A DNA stretch of 60,271 bases from Blastococcus sp. (GCA_025465355.1 JAODNN010000143.1:1-60271), one strand, 5' to 3'. Counted from the first letter of the stretch, positions 42,315 through 52,588 are shown. Made by a program: numbers and translations. The notes: generated by a model not told the origin, from the sequence alone.

Positions 42315-42808
42315 AGGTCGTGCCGGCCGAATGGGACGACCCCGATGTTCAGCGGCTCGCGGACGCACAGTAGGCGGAGCTCCGGGCCCGCTACGGCGGC
42401 GCCGGCGAGCCGGGCACGCCGTCGGCGGCCGACGTCAGCGTCGTGCTCGTCGCGCGGGACGACGACGGTACGGCGCTCGGCTGCGGGGCTCTTCGGGCAC
42501 TGAGTGACGGCGTCGCCGAGATCAAGCGGATGTATGTCGCCCCCTCCGCTCGCGGCCGTGGCGTCGCGAAGGCCGTGCTGGCCGGGCTGGAGGACGCTGC
42601 CCGCAACCGAGCCTGGACGAGGCTGCGGCTGGAGACCGGCCCGCGTCAGCCCGAGGCGATCGCGCTGTACTCGGGCGCGGGGTATCTCCCGATCCAGGCG
42701 TTCGGCGCCTACGTCGGAGCCCCGGATGCCGAGGACTCCCTCTTCTTCGAGCGTTCGCTCGGCCGCGCTGAGGAAGCCCGTGAACCCGATCCGGCAGTCC
42801 GGACATGA
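42311..42808 (+). pseudogene. GNAT N-acetyltransferase with an in-frame TAG
   Basis: From GTG 42311 (overlapping the TetR stop) the frame reads KVVPAEWDDPDVQRLADAQ, then TAG at 42371-42373, then AELRARYGGAGEP and a well-kept GNAT core: VVLVARDDDGTALGCGALR, EIKRMYVAPSARGRGVAKAV (acetyl-CoA loop) and RLETGPRQPEAIALYSGAGY. The TAG probably replaced a CAG. A shorter product could start downstream (first ATG 42529), but that removes the N-terminus. Either decay or a base error. Confidence 0.75.
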
Positions 42809-42973
42809 ATGGGTGACGAGTTCACCAAGCGCAGTCGCGATCATCACCCTTCGTGAGCACCCCCGAGGACGTGCTGGCCGGCGCCGCGCAGGTCACGTGC
42901 AACCCGCTGACCCCTCGAGAAACCCCTGCGGCACCGACCGGTGGCCCTCCGGCCGGTGCCGCGGCGGGTGTGG

Positions 42974-44206
42974 TCACGGCGAGGGCCCGCGGATGAGGAT
43001 CTCGGAGCCGTCCGGTCGGTAGGTGTGCCAGACGGCCGTTCCGGGGTCGCGGGCGATGCTGAAGCAGCCCTCGTGGACGGCGGTGTGGTGGCGTTCGCAG
43101 ACCAGCGCGCCGTTCTCGCAGCTCGTGGGGCCGCCGTGGGCCCAGTGGACGACGTGGTGGACGTCGCACCAGGCGGCCGGGGCCCGGCAGCCGGCGAAGA
43201 CGCAGTGCGTGTCGCGGGCTATGACTGCCCGGCGAATCGCGGCGGTGGCGGTGCGCCGGGCGCGGCCCACGTCCTGCGGGAGACCGTCGGGGCCGATGAT
43301 GATCCGCACGACGCCGGCATCGCACGCCAGCCGGCGAGCGGTCTCCGCGCTGAGCGCTCCGGCGAAGGGCAGCTCGCCGCCGCCGACACCGGCCGCGCCG
43401 CGTTCGGCACACAGCGCGAGCAGGTCGATGGTGACCCTGATCTGCGGGCGTTCACCGCGGACCTCGGGCAGCGTGCCTGCGACCAGGGCTTGCCGGCACA
43501 GCTCGACCAGAGCATCGCCCTGCCGCTCGGCGTGGCTGCGGCGGTCCCCGGCGGGACGGTGACCGTTCATCACCGCCTCGAGGGCGGTGTGCACCATCTC
43601 GGCTCCGACCGGGTCCACATGTCCGGACAGGTAGACCCGGCCGCCGCTGGACGGGGCGAGTCGGAACACCCGCGGCAGGCCGGCGGCATCGTCGAGAACA
43701 CCATCGGGGTCGATGCCGGCCACCCAGCGGCGAACCGCCTTCGATGTGTCCTCCGGCCCGAGTGCCCGTGCGGCTGCGGTGAGCACCTGGTCGGTGACCG
43801 CGAGGTCGATGCCGGCCCCGGCTGCCGTCGCCACCCGCGCCGGCGTGACCGCAGCGGTGATGACCTGAACGTGCGCCGTCGAGACCAGACCGTCGGCGTA
43901 CGCGGCGGCCAGCTCGGGCAGCTCCTGCAGCCGCCGGCCGGCCCGGACCAGCGAGGTGGCCTCACCTCCGGCCATCCGGCAGTGACCGGTCAGCCACGAC
44001 TTCATCGTGACCATTCCGTCGGCCCGGTGCACCTGCCGCCGGTCAGCCGCGGCGACCGCCCGAGTGAGAAGTGCGGTCAGCTTGGTGCCGCCGACATGGA
44101 TGGCCGGGATGAGGTCCAGCAGGGCCTCGTCGGCGAGGTCGGCGGGGTCGAGCTCGGCCGGGTCGAGCGCGGCGAGCTGCTCGAGCACCGACCTCCACCC
44201 GGACAC
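42974..44206 (-). CDS. HNH endonuclease domain protein with DUF222
   Basis: 410 residues. The N-terminal two thirds is the DUF222 repeat-type domain (AELDPADLADEALLDLIPA, VHRADGMVTMKSWLTGHCRM, LSTAHVQVI-like LVSTAHVQVITAA). The C-terminus is HNH: CVFAGCRAPAAWCDVHHVVHWAHGG and ENGALVCERHHTAVHEG, zinc Cys pairs and catalytic His-His included. Actinobacteria carry many copies of this family (13E12-like) as mobile or repeated genes. Role unknown; not linked to its neighbours. Confidence 0.93.
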   Translation of the reverse strand: MSGWRSVLEQLAALDPAELDPADLADEALLDLIPAIHVGGTKLTALLTRAVAAADRRQVHRADGMVTMKSWLTGHCRMAGGEATSLVRAGRRLQELPELAAAYADGLVSTAHVQVITAAVTPARVATAAGAGIDLAVTDQVLTAAARALGPEDTSKAVRRWVAGIDPDGVLDDAAGLPRVFRLAPSSGGRVYLSGHVDPVGAEMVHTALEAVMNGHRPAGDRRSHAERQGDALVELCRQALVAGTLPEVRGERPQIRVTIDLLALCAERGAAGVGGGELPFAGALSAETARRLACDAGVVRIIIGPDGLPQDVGRARRTATAAIRRAVIARDTHCVFAGCRAPAAWCDVHHVVHWAHGGPTSCENGALVCERHHTAVHEGCFSIARDPGTAVWHTYRPDGSEILIRGPSP

Positions 44207-44294
44207 GAGCCACGCACCCCTTCATCGTCGAACGTGTGTTCGATCACAGGCTATCGGGAGGTGGGGACAGAACCGGTCCGTCACGACAGATGTG

Positions 44295-44342
44295 GACGAT
44301 GCGACGTCCTGTGGAGAAGACGATGCGACGTCCTGTGGAGAA
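44295..44342. repeat. Two perfect 24-base tandem repeats
   Basis: A 24-base unit beginning GACGATGCGACG and ending TGTGGAGAA occurs twice without gap (44295-44318, 44319-44342) in the spacer between the HNH gene and the epimerase gene. Length polymorphism between strains is expected. Confidence 0.9.
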
Positions 44343-44485
44343 CAGGTAGGCGTCCGACATGAGCAGCCCGCGGGCATGGTCGCCGACGACGATCTGGTCC
44401 GTTTCGCCGCGGGCCTCACACGGATCTCCCGGATTCGTCACGGCGACGGTCCGCTGACCGTCTGACGGTGTGGTGGAGTGGCCGT

Positions 44486-45418
44486 ATGCCGCTGGAAACA
44501 CAGCCCACACCGCTCTGGCCGGGCGCCGGCCCGCACGAGGTGCAGCTGACCCACGGCGACGCACGGCTGGCGATCGACCTCCGTGGCGGGGGGCCGCGCC
44601 GGCTGGTCGCGGGCGACTGGGACGTCCTCGACGGTTATCCGGCCGGGGCCGTTCCGAAGGGGCGCCGCGGGGGAGTGCTGCTGCCCTGGCCCAACAGGCT
44701 GCGGGACGGCCGGTGGACCTGGGAGGGGCGCGACCTCCAACTCGACGTCTCCTCGCCGGAGTCGCCGAACGCCGTGCACGGGCTGGTCTCGTGGCAGACC
44801 TGGACGGTGCTCACCTCCACCGAGTCGACGGCGACCGTCGGAACGGTGGTCGAGGCGCGGAGCGGGTATCCGTTCCGCCTGGCCGCTGCCGTGGACTACG
44901 CACTCTCCCCCGACCGGCTCATGGTGACGATGCGGGTACGGAACATCGGGGCGGCGTCGGCGCCGTTCGGGGCCGGTATGCACCCCTACCTGCACGTCGG
45001 CGCCTCCGAGGACGGCGGCGTCGGCGGCGCGGAGCTCACCGTGCCGGCCCGCACTGTCATGGAGGTGGACAGCGGCCTTCCCACGGGGGCACGGCACCGG
45101 TTCCACGGGGACGTCGGCCGGATCGGGCACCGCGCCTTCGACGACCCGCTGACCGATCTGGTCCGGGACGACGAGGGCTGGGCGCGGGTGCACCTGAGCG
45201 GACCACTCGGCGAGCTCGAGCTCGCGGTGGACGAGGCCTGGCCGTGGCTGCAGATCTACACCGGCGACCAGTTCCCCGAGGGGCAGCGGCGACGCAGCGT
45301 GGCGGTGGAGCCCATGACCTGCCCGCCGAATGCGCTGGCCGACGGCACCGACCTCGTCGTGCTCGAGCCCGGCGGGGAGTGGTCGGGGACGTGGACGCTG
45401 CGTTGGACGGCGCGCTGA
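44486..45418 (+). CDS. Aldose 1-epimerase family protein
   Basis: 310 residues from the ATG at 44486. Motifs match galactose mutarotase-like proteins: GVLLPWPNRLRDGRWTWEG, NAVHGLVSWQTW (catalytic His), FGAGMHPYLHVG (second His) and VAVEPMTCPPNALADG with the general-base Glu. It interconverts alpha and beta sugar anomers. A six-base gap with overlapping GTG joins it to the MOSC gene. The sugar is not predictable. Confidence 0.93.
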   Translation: MPLETQPTPLWPGAGPHEVQLTHGDARLAIDLRGGGPRRLVAGDWDVLDGYPAGAVPKGRRGGVLLPWPNRLRDGRWTWEGRDLQLDVSSPESPNAVHGLVSWQTWTVLTSTESTATVGTVVEARSGYPFRLAAAVDYALSPDRLMVTMRVRNIGAASAPFGAGMHPYLHVGASEDGGVGGAELTVPARTVMEVDSGLPTGARHRFHGDVGRIGHRAFDDPLTDLVRDDEGWARVHLSGPLGELELAVDEAWPWLQIYTGDQFPEGQRRRSVAVEPMTCPPNALADGTDLVVLEPGGEWSGTWTLRWTAR

Positions 45419-45419
45419 C

Positions 45420-46151
45420 GTGCGCGTCCTGGAACTCTGGCGGTTTCCGGTCAAGTCGATGCAGGGGGAACGGCTGGCCGAGGCGGAGATGGGCGCCGAG
45501 GGCATCGTCGGCGACCGCGGTTGGGCACTGTTCGACCTGGACACCGGCCTCGGCCTCACCGCCCGCCGGGTGCCTGAGCTGCTGTTCGCCACCGGCCGGC
45601 TGCGCGACGACGGCGGCGCTGAGGTGGTGTTGCCCGACGGCACCGTCACCACCGACGGCACCGTGCTGTCCGACTGGCTGGGCCGCCCCGTCGCCCTCCG
45701 GCACGCCGGCACGGTGCACGGGCCGCGGTACGAGAGCCCGGACGACGACGAGGTCGCGGCCGGCGACACAGGCTCGGCCGGAACCACGTGGCATGAATGG
45801 CCGGGCGGCGCGGGCGCGTTCCACGACATCGCCGCGGCCCGGGTCTCCCTGATCACCACCGGCACCCTGGGCGCGTGGGACCGGCGGCGATTCCGGTCCA
45901 ACGTCGTCCTCGAGGGTCCGGGGGAGGGCGGGCTGATCGGCTCGCAGGTCCGAGTCGGCGGCGTCGTGCTCGACGTCAACGACCCCATCGCCCGCTGCGT
46001 CATGGTCACCCGCCCGCAGCCCGGCGGGATCGGCCGCGACACCTCGGTGCTGAAGACCATCCACCGGGAGCGGGGTGGCGACCTGGCCGTCGGCGCGCAG
46101 GTGCACACCTCCGGCACCGTGCGGACCGGCGACGTCCTCGGGCCGGCCTGA
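45420..46151 (+). CDS. MOSC domain-containing protein
   Basis: 243 residues from GTG 45420, two bases after the epimerase stop. The N-terminal beta-barrel (RVLELWRFPVKSMQGERL) and the C-terminal MOSC core (FRSNVVLEGPGEGG, ARCVMVTRPQPGG with the conserved Cys) are typical of MOSC proteins, which handle sulfur or oxidise via a molybdenum cofactor. Substrate unknown. It is followed 15 bases later by the S4 gene. Confidence 0.9.
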   Translation: MRVLELWRFPVKSMQGERLAEAEMGAEGIVGDRGWALFDLDTGLGLTARRVPELLFATGRLRDDGGAEVVLPDGTVTTDGTVLSDWLGRPVALRHAGTVHGPRYESPDDDEVAAGDTGSAGTTWHEWPGGAGAFHDIAAARVSLITTGTLGAWDRRRFRSNVVLEGPGEGGLIGSQVRVGGVVLDVNDPIARCVMVTRPQPGGIGRDTSVLKTIHRERGGDLAVGAQVHTSGTVRTGDVLGPA

Positions 46152-46166
46152 GGGAAGACTGAGGCC

Positions 46167-46382
46167 GTGCGCACCGTCGACCTCCGTCCCGGCGAGGACA
46201 CCATCCGCCTCGGGCAGCTGCTCAAGCTCATCGACGCGGTCCCCAGCGGTGCGCAGGTGAAGGATGTGCTCTTCTCCGGGGACGTGCGGGTCAACGGTGA
46301 ACCCGAGGAGCGCCGAGGGCGGCAGTTGCACGCCGGCGACGTCGTCTCGGTGCAGGGCATGGAGGACGTCCGGATCGGCTAG
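46167..46382 (+). CDS. S4 domain RNA-binding protein
   Basis: 71 residues from GTG 46167. The whole protein is a single S4 fold: IRLGQLLKLIDAVPSGAQVKD, FSGDVRVNGEPEERRG, LHAGDVVSVQG. Small S4 proteins bind structured RNA such as ribosomal or tRNA fragments. It overlaps in operon sense with the MOSC gene, and a parS-like site follows nine bases after its stop. Confidence 0.9.
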   Translation: MRTVDLRPGEDTIRLGQLLKLIDAVPSGAQVKDVLFSGDVRVNGEPEERRGRQLHAGDVVSVQGMEDVRIG

Positions 46383-46390
46383 TCGCAACC

Positions 46391-46414
46391 CTGCGGTTCC
46401 ACGTGGAACCGCAG
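46391..46414. promoter_or_regulatory. Perfect 24-base palindrome with parS core
   Basis: The core GTTCCACGTGGAAC (46396-46409) is flanked symmetrically by CTGCG and CGCAG, giving 12-base perfect arms. It sits in the S4/RNB spacer. A ParB binding site is the best reading, since the same core occurs at 39956. Confidence 0.72.
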
Positions 46415-46468
46415 GCGGCGCCAGCGTCTGCGAGGCTGGCCACACCGGTACGACGACGGGGAGGTGGC

Positions 46469-47923
46469 GTGACCGCACTCGGGCCGCCTCGCGCCCCGAT
46501 CCGGGCACCCCGCTGGCCGTCGGTCCCGACCTCGGCGCCGCCGGACTTCTCCGCCATTCGCGCCGAGTTCGGCGTCCCGGAGGAGTTCCCGGCCGACGTC
46601 CGTGCCGAGGCCGCGCGGGCGGCCGCCGACCCACCGCTGCCGGAACTGGACGCCACCGACCTGCCCCTGGTGACCCTCGATCCCCTCGGCAGCCGCGACC
46701 TCGACCAGGCAGTGCACCTCGCCGCCCGTGGCGACGGGTACCGGGTGACCTACGCGATCGCCGACGTCGGGGCGTTCGTCCCTCTCGGCAGCGCGCTCGA
46801 CCGCGAGGCCCGTCGGAGAGGACAGACGCTCTACAGCCCCGACCGGCGCGTCCCGCTGCACCCGCCGGAGCTCAGCGAGGGCGCGGCCAGCCTGCTGCCG
46901 GGTCAGCTGCGCGCGGCCGCCGTCTGGACCATCGACCTCGACGCGGACGGCGAACCCGTCGACGTCACCCTCCGCCGCGCCCGCGTGCGCAGCCGCGCCC
47001 AGCTGGACTACGGCTCGGTGCAGGCCCAGGCCGACGCCGGTGCCCTACCCGACGCGCTGGCCCTCCTGCCGCGCATCGGCACCCTCCTGCAGGCGCGCGC
47101 CGAGGAGCGGGGGGCCATCGAACTCGGCACTCCCGAACAGGAGGTCGTGGCGACGAGCGACGGCGGATGGACGCTCGCGCTGCGCGGGGACCTGCCGGTC
47201 GAGGGGTGGAATGCCCAGATCTCGCTCCTGACCGGCCGGTGCGCCGCCACTCTCATGCTCGACGGCGGGGTCGGGATCCTGCGCACGCTCCCGCCGTCCC
47301 GTGCCGAGGACGTCGAGGCGCTGCGGGTGCTCGCGCCGGCCCTGGGCGTGCCGTGGCCGGCCGGCGCCTCCCCCGGCGCGGTCATCGCGAGCCTCGACCC
47401 CACCCGCCCCGGACACACGGCCTTCCTCGAGGAGGCCGCCGCCCTGCTCCGGGGCGCCGCCTACACACCGTTCGAGGGCCCACCGCCCGCGCAGCCGGGC
47501 CACGGCGGCGTCGGCGCGCCCTATGCGCACGTCACCGCGCCCCTGCGCCGGCTGGTCGACCGGTTCGGCACCGAAGTCTGTCTCGCGCTCTCGGCCGGCC
47601 GGGAGCCCGCGCCGGACCTCCGCGCCGCGCTTCCGGACCTCCCCGCGCTCATGGCCGCCTCCGACAAGCGCACCCGCGAGGTGGAGCGCGCGGTGCTGGA
47701 CGCCACCGAGGCCTGGGTGCTGCACGGTCGGGACGGCGAGGAGTTCTCCGCCGTCGTCGTCGATGCGCAGGACGGTCGCGGCACGGTCCTCCTCGATGAC
47801 CCGGCCGTCCGTGGCCGCTGCACGGGGGAGGGGCTGACGCGCGGGACCCGCGTGCGGGTCCGCCTCGAGGCCGCCGACGTCGCCGGCCGGACCGTCCGCT
47901 TTCGGCTGGACGGCGCCCCGTGA
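46469..47923 (+). CDS. RNB domain exoribonuclease (RNase II/R family)
   Basis: 484 residues from GTG 46469, with GGGGAGG seven bases upstream. The catalytic RNB motifs are DPLGSRDLDQAVHL (metal Asp), YAIADVGAFVPLGSALDREA, TLYSPDRRVPLHPPEL, and APYAHVTAPLRRLVDRF. A 3'-5' exoribonuclease that degrades single-stranded RNA is expected. It lacks N-terminal cold-shock domains, a short form common in actinobacteria. The stop overlaps the start of the aminotransferase gene by four bases. Confidence 0.93.
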   Translation: MTALGPPRAPIRAPRWPSVPTSAPPDFSAIRAEFGVPEEFPADVRAEAARAAADPPLPELDATDLPLVTLDPLGSRDLDQAVHLAARGDGYRVTYAIADVGAFVPLGSALDREARRRGQTLYSPDRRVPLHPPELSEGAASLLPGQLRAAAVWTIDLDADGEPVDVTLRRARVRSRAQLDYGSVQAQADAGALPDALALLPRIGTLLQARAEERGAIELGTPEQEVVATSDGGWTLALRGDLPVEGWNAQISLLTGRCAATLMLDGGVGILRTLPPSRAEDVEALRVLAPALGVPWPAGASPGAVIASLDPTRPGHTAFLEEAAALLRGAAYTPFEGPPPAQPGHGGVGAPYAHVTAPLRRLVDRFGTEVCLALSAGREPAPDLRAALPDLPALMAASDKRTREVERAVLDATEAWVLHGRDGEEFSAVVVDAQDGRGTVLLDDPAVRGRCTGEGLTRGTRVRVRLEAADVAGRTVRFRLDGAP

Positions 47924-49148
47924 GCGCGGCGGGCCGGACCCCCTACCTGGCGGACCGGCTGCAGGGCTTCGGCACGACGGTCTTCGCCGAGATGAGCGCG
48001 CTGGCCGTGGCCACCGGGTCGGTGAACCTCGGCCAGGGGTTCCCGGACTACCCCGGACCGCCCGAGGTGCTCGACGTCGCCCGTGCCGCGATCGGAACCG
48101 CCGCCGACCAGTACCCGCCCGGACCCGGCATCGCCGACCTGCGCGCGGCGGTCGCCGAGCACCAGCAGCGCTTCCATGGCCTGACGTACGACCCCGCCGA
48201 CGAGGTCCTGGTGACGGCGGGGGCCACGGAGGCGCTCACCGCGGCCCTGCTCGCCCTCCTCGACCCCGGCGACGAGGTCGTGCTGTTCGAGCCGATGTAC
48301 GACAGCTACGCCGCCGCGGTCGCGATGGCCGGCGGCGTCGTCCGGCCGGTGCCGTTGCGGCCGCCGGCGGACGGCCCCAGCCCGTGGACGTTCCAGCCCG
48401 AGGAGCTGGCGGGGGCGATCACCCCGCGCACGACGCTGCTGCTGCTCAACACGCCGCACAACCCGACCGGCAAGGTCTTCACCCGCGATGAGCTGACCGG
48501 GATCGCCGCACTGGCGGCCGAGAACGACCTGATCGTCCTGACCGACGAGGTCTACGAGCACCTGGTCTTCTCCGGCGCCGAGCACGTCTCGATCGCCGGG
48601 TTGCCGGGCATGCGGGAGCGCACCCTGGTGGTCAGCAGCGCAGGGAAGACGTTCAACGTGACCGGCTGGAAGATCGGCTGGATCTGCGGTCCCGCTCCAC
48701 TGGTCACCGCGGTCCGGACGGCGAAACAGTTCCTCACCTACGTCAACGGCGGCCCCTTCCAGCCGGCCGTCGCGGCCGGGCTCCGGCTGCCGGACGAGTA
48801 CTTCACCGCGCTCGCCCGGGACCTGGAGTACCACCGTGACCTCCTGGTCGACGGCCTGCACGCAGCGGGGCTGCCCGTGACCGTCCCGGAGGCGACCTAT
48901 TTCGCGACGGTCGACGTCCGGGGCGTACAGCCCGACGGCGACGGCCTGGCGTTCTGCCGCACCCTCCCCGAGCGCGCCGGCGTCGTCGCCGTCCCCACCG
49001 TGGTGTTCTACGACCCGGCGCATGCGCACCTGGGTCGCCACCTCGTCCGGTTCGCCTTCTGCAAGAGGGATGCGGTACTGGGTGAGGCCGTGGAGAGACT
49101 GGCGCGGTTGGGCCGTGCACAAAAGGAGCAGGCACAAAAGGAGCAGGT

Positions 49149-49152
<4 letters not shown>
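47920..49152 (+). CDS. PLP-dependent aminotransferase, glutamine/methionine transaminase type
   Basis: 410 residues. Fold type I aminotransferase motifs: NLGQGFPDYPGPPEV, LLLLNTPHNPTGKVFT, DEVYEHLVFSG, and VSSAGKTFNVTGWKIGW with the PLP lysine. These fit the kynurenine/glutamine transaminase K (YbdL, KYAT) group. The next gene is an omega-amidase-like nitrilase, which hydrolyses the 2-oxoglutaramate product of glutamine transaminases. Thus the pair probably salvages methionine or other amino acids with glutamine as donor. The C-terminus carries a tandem AQKEQ repeat. Confidence 0.88.
49117..49146 (+). repeat. Two perfect 15-base repeats containing ribosome sites
   Basis: GCACAAAAGGAGCAG occurs at 49117-49131 and 49132-49146. 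Each holds AAGGAG; the copy nearest the downstream GTG (49149) ends seven bases before it. The repeat encodes AQKEQ twice at the end of the aminotransferase. Confidence 0.9.
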
Positions 49153-49922
<770 letters not shown>

Positions 49923-49933
49923 TCGCGGCGTCC

Positions 49934-50914
49934 TCAGCGGCGCGGCACGACCAGTTCGGCCACGACGGCGCGGTGATCGCTTCCGCGGACCGGCAGCACG
50001 TCCACGGCGGCGACGCCGATGCGCGGGTCGACCAGCACGTGGTCGATCGCCAGGCGGGGGCGGCGGAACCGCATCGACGCCCACGTCCAGGTGAGCGCCC
50101 GCCCCACCGCGCGGGCCGCGTCGGTGTAGCCCAGGCGCAGCACCCGGCGCAGGGCGGCATGGTCGAGCGAGGCGTTGAAGTCGCCGGTCAGCACCCGTAA
50201 CACGCCCGGCTCAGGGGCCGGCAGCGCCGCCAGGTCGGCGGCCCACCGCCGGACCGAGGCCGGACCCAGCGAGGGCGGCCAGATGTGCACCGCCGTCACC
50301 TCGACGGCCGGTGTCGGGCCGCCGTCGGTCCCCAGCAGGACGATCGGCTGCTGGAAGCCCCCGGGCACCGCCCCGCGCGACCGGAGCGGACGGCGGCTCC
50401 ACACCCCGCCCCCGGCCGCCGGTGCGGATCCCGGACGCGCGGAAAGGACGCGCGAGTGCGGCAGCAGCGCGTCGATCCCGGCCGCCCGCAACCGGCGCTC
50501 GGCGTCCGGGGTCAGCTCCTGCACGGCCAGGACGTCGACGTCGTGCCGCTGGACGAGTTCGAGGACGGCACCGGCGGCGACCAGCCCCAACCGCAGGCTG
50601 ACCGTCGCGACCCGGAGCCGGTCGCCGTCCGTGGTGGTCGCCGGCCGGGATGCGCGGCGGCGGGCGAGCACCGATGCGGCGAGCGCCGTTCCGGCTCCCG
50701 CGGAGAGCAGGACCCCGGCGCGGGAGCGGAACCGCAGCGCGAGGCCGAGCGGGACGACGGCCGTCGCGGCCGCGTGCGGGGTGAAGGTCAGCGCGGGGAC
50801 CAGGGGAAATCCACGCTCGCTGCCGGTCAGCCGCAGCACCGCCCACGCCGCCCAGGGAACGGCGACCGCGGCCGCGGCCGACCGCTGCCGCCGCGCGGAA
50901 GGGGAGCCCGCCAT
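49934..50914 (-). CDS. Endonuclease/exonuclease/phosphatase family membrane protein
   Basis: 326 residues from ATG 50914. The first 90 residues hold two or three hydrophobic segments (AAVAVPWAAWAVL, AATAVVPLGLAL, AGVLLSAGAGTALAASVLA). The EEP domain follows: RVATVSLRLGLVAAGAVLEL, VLAVQELTPDAERRL (metal Glu), LTGDFNASLDHAALR (D-x-N) and VRGSDHRAVVAELV (SDH). It cleaves phosphodiesters, perhaps at the membrane. Converges on the nitrilase gene and is divergent from the CYTH-CHAD gene. Confidence 0.9.
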   Translation of the reverse strand: MAGSPSARRQRSAAAAVAVPWAAWAVLRLTGSERGFPLVPALTFTPHAAATAVVPLGLALRFRSRAGVLLSAGAGTALAASVLARRRASRPATTTDGDRLRVATVSLRLGLVAAGAVLELVQRHDVDVLAVQELTPDAERRLRAAGIDALLPHSRVLSARPGSAPAAGGGVWSRRPLRSRGAVPGGFQQPIVLLGTDGGPTPAVEVTAVHIWPPSLGPASVRRWAADLAALPAPEPGVLRVLTGDFNASLDHAALRRVLRLGYTDAARAVGRALTWTWASMRFRRPRLAIDHVLVDPRIGVAAVDVLPVRGSDHRAVVAELVVPRR

Positions 50915-51002
50915 CGTTCCGCAGAGTAGCGTCCGCGGCCTGCCCTCCGACCCCACGGTCACTACGGTGAGCAGCACGCATGCGGCTGCGGCGAGGAATG
51001 CC

Positions 51003-52577
51003 ATGACCACCGAGCACATGGAGATCGAGCGCAAATTCGAGGCGGGACCCGAGTTCGTCCTGCCCGATCTCACGACGGTTCCCGGCGTGGCCTGCGTGGG
51101 CGAACCCGAGGAGCACGAGCTCGAGGCGACCTATTACGACACCCCGGATCTGCGGCTGCTCCGGTCGAAGGTCACCCTGCGGCGTCGGACCGGTGGACCC
51201 GACGCCGGCTGGCACGTGAAGCTGCCCGCGGGGGCCGGCGCCCGCCGCGAGCTGCACCAGCCCCTCGGCCCGGCGGTCGAGTCCGTGCCCCAGCCGGTGC
51301 TCGAACCCGTGCTCGGCATCCTGGGTACGGGTTCCCCCGTCCCGGTGGCGACCGTGCACACCCACCGGTTGGTCCGCCGGCTCGTCGACGCCGACGGCCG
51401 GGCCCTGGCCGAGGTCGCGGACGACGCCGTCACCGGTGCCGCCCTCCCCGCCGAGGCCGGGCAGGCGGCCACGGTGGTGACCTGGCGGGAGATCGAGGTC
51501 GAACTGGCCGACGGCGACGAGGGACTGCTCGACGCGGTGGGATGCCTGCTGGTCGAGGCCGGGGCGCGGGTGTCGGGCTCGGCGTCGAAGGTCGGGCGGA
51601 TCCTGGCCGACCGGCTGGCCGCCCTCGGGAACCAGCCGTCGGCAGGCGAGGACAGCGGGCGCCGGAAGCCTGGCGGACAGCAGGCGAGGAGGGGTCGTGG
51701 TCCGACGGCGGGGGAGCTCGTGCTGGCCGCCGTCGCCGAGCGGATCGGCGACCTGCGCAGCGCCGACGTTGCCGTACGCACCGGACAGCCCGACGGCGTC
51801 CACGACTTCCGCGTGGCCTGCCGCCGGCTGCGCAGCATCTTCGCTGCATTCCGGCCGGTGCTGGCGCGCGAGCACACCGACCCCGTCCGCGCCGAGCTCC
51901 AGTGGGTGGGTCGAGAGCTCTCCGGGACCCGGGACGGTGAGGTGGCCCTCGAACACCTGCGTGCACTCGTCGCCGAGCAGCCGCCCGAGCTCGTGCTGGG
52001 ACCGGTCGCTGCACGGCTGCAGCAGACCGAGCTGAAGGAACACCTGCGGGGCGCGGAGCACGCCGTCCAGGTCCTGTCCGACCCCCGCTACCTCCGCCTC
52101 GTGGACGCCTTGAACGACCTCCTCGCCCGGCCCCCGGTCACCGAGCTCGCGGAGGCACCGGCGAAGCCGATCGCCCTCCGAGCGGTCCGCACGAGCGGCA
52201 AGCGGCTTCGGCGCGCTGTCCGTGCGGCGGACCGGGCCTCGGGACAGGCGCGGCACACAGCCCTGCACGAGACGCGCAAGGCGGCGAAGCGGGTGCGCTA
52301 CACCGCCGAGGTCGCTCTCGCCGTCCTGGGTCGCCCGGCGAAGAAGCTGATGCGGGCCATGAAGAAGGTGCAGAAGGTGCTCGGCCACGCCCAGGACACC
52401 GTGATCACCCGCCAGTACTGCATCCGGCTGGGGCTCGCAGCGGCCGCCGCGGGGGAGAACGCCTGGACCTACGGCCGGTTGCACGCGCTCGAGGAGGCCC
52501 GGGCGGAGCGGGCCGAGCAGCAGTTCTGGACCCGGTGGCCACGGATCCGCGCGGTGCTGAAGGCCGCTACGTCCTGA
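51003..52577 (+). CDS. CYTH and CHAD domain protein
   Basis: 524 residues. The N-terminal CYTH domain begins MEIERKFEA (EXEXK-type metal motif) and includes YYDTPDLRLLRSKVTLRRR and ATVHTHRL. A basic linker (SGRRKPGGQQARRGRG) leads to the CHAD domain: GVHDFRVACRRLRSIFAAF, HETRKAAKRVRYTAEVA, and repeated His/Arg/Lys residues that bind polyphosphate. It probably binds or hydrolyses polyphosphate or triphosphate. Start is the ATG at 51003; a second ATG is five codons on. Confidence 0.92.
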   Translation: MTTEHMEIERKFEAGPEFVLPDLTTVPGVACVGEPEEHELEATYYDTPDLRLLRSKVTLRRRTGGPDAGWHVKLPAGAGARRELHQPLGPAVESVPQPVLEPVLGILGTGSPVPVATVHTHRLVRRLVDADGRALAEVADDAVTGAALPAEAGQAATVVTWREIEVELADGDEGLLDAVGCLLVEAGARVSGSASKVGRILADRLAALGNQPSAGEDSGRRKPGGQQARRGRGPTAGELVLAAVAERIGDLRSADVAVRTGQPDGVHDFRVACRRLRSIFAAFRPVLAREHTDPVRAELQWVGRELSGTRDGEVALEHLRALVAEQPPELVLGPVAARLQQTELKEHLRGAEHAVQVLSDPRYLRLVDALNDLLARPPVTELAEAPAKPIALRAVRTSGKRLRRAVRAADRASGQARHTALHETRKAAKRVRYTAEVALAVLGRPAKKLMRAMKKVQKVLGHAQDTVITRQYCIRLGLAAAAAGENAWTYGRLHALEEARAERAEQQFWTRWPRIRAVLKAATS

Positions 52578-52588
52578 TCGGGAGCGCG

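Noticed and set aside
44438-46360. 640-codon leftward frame opposite the epimerase and MOSC genes
   Set aside because: Antisense shadow; the forward strand holds three recognisable proteins in the same interval.
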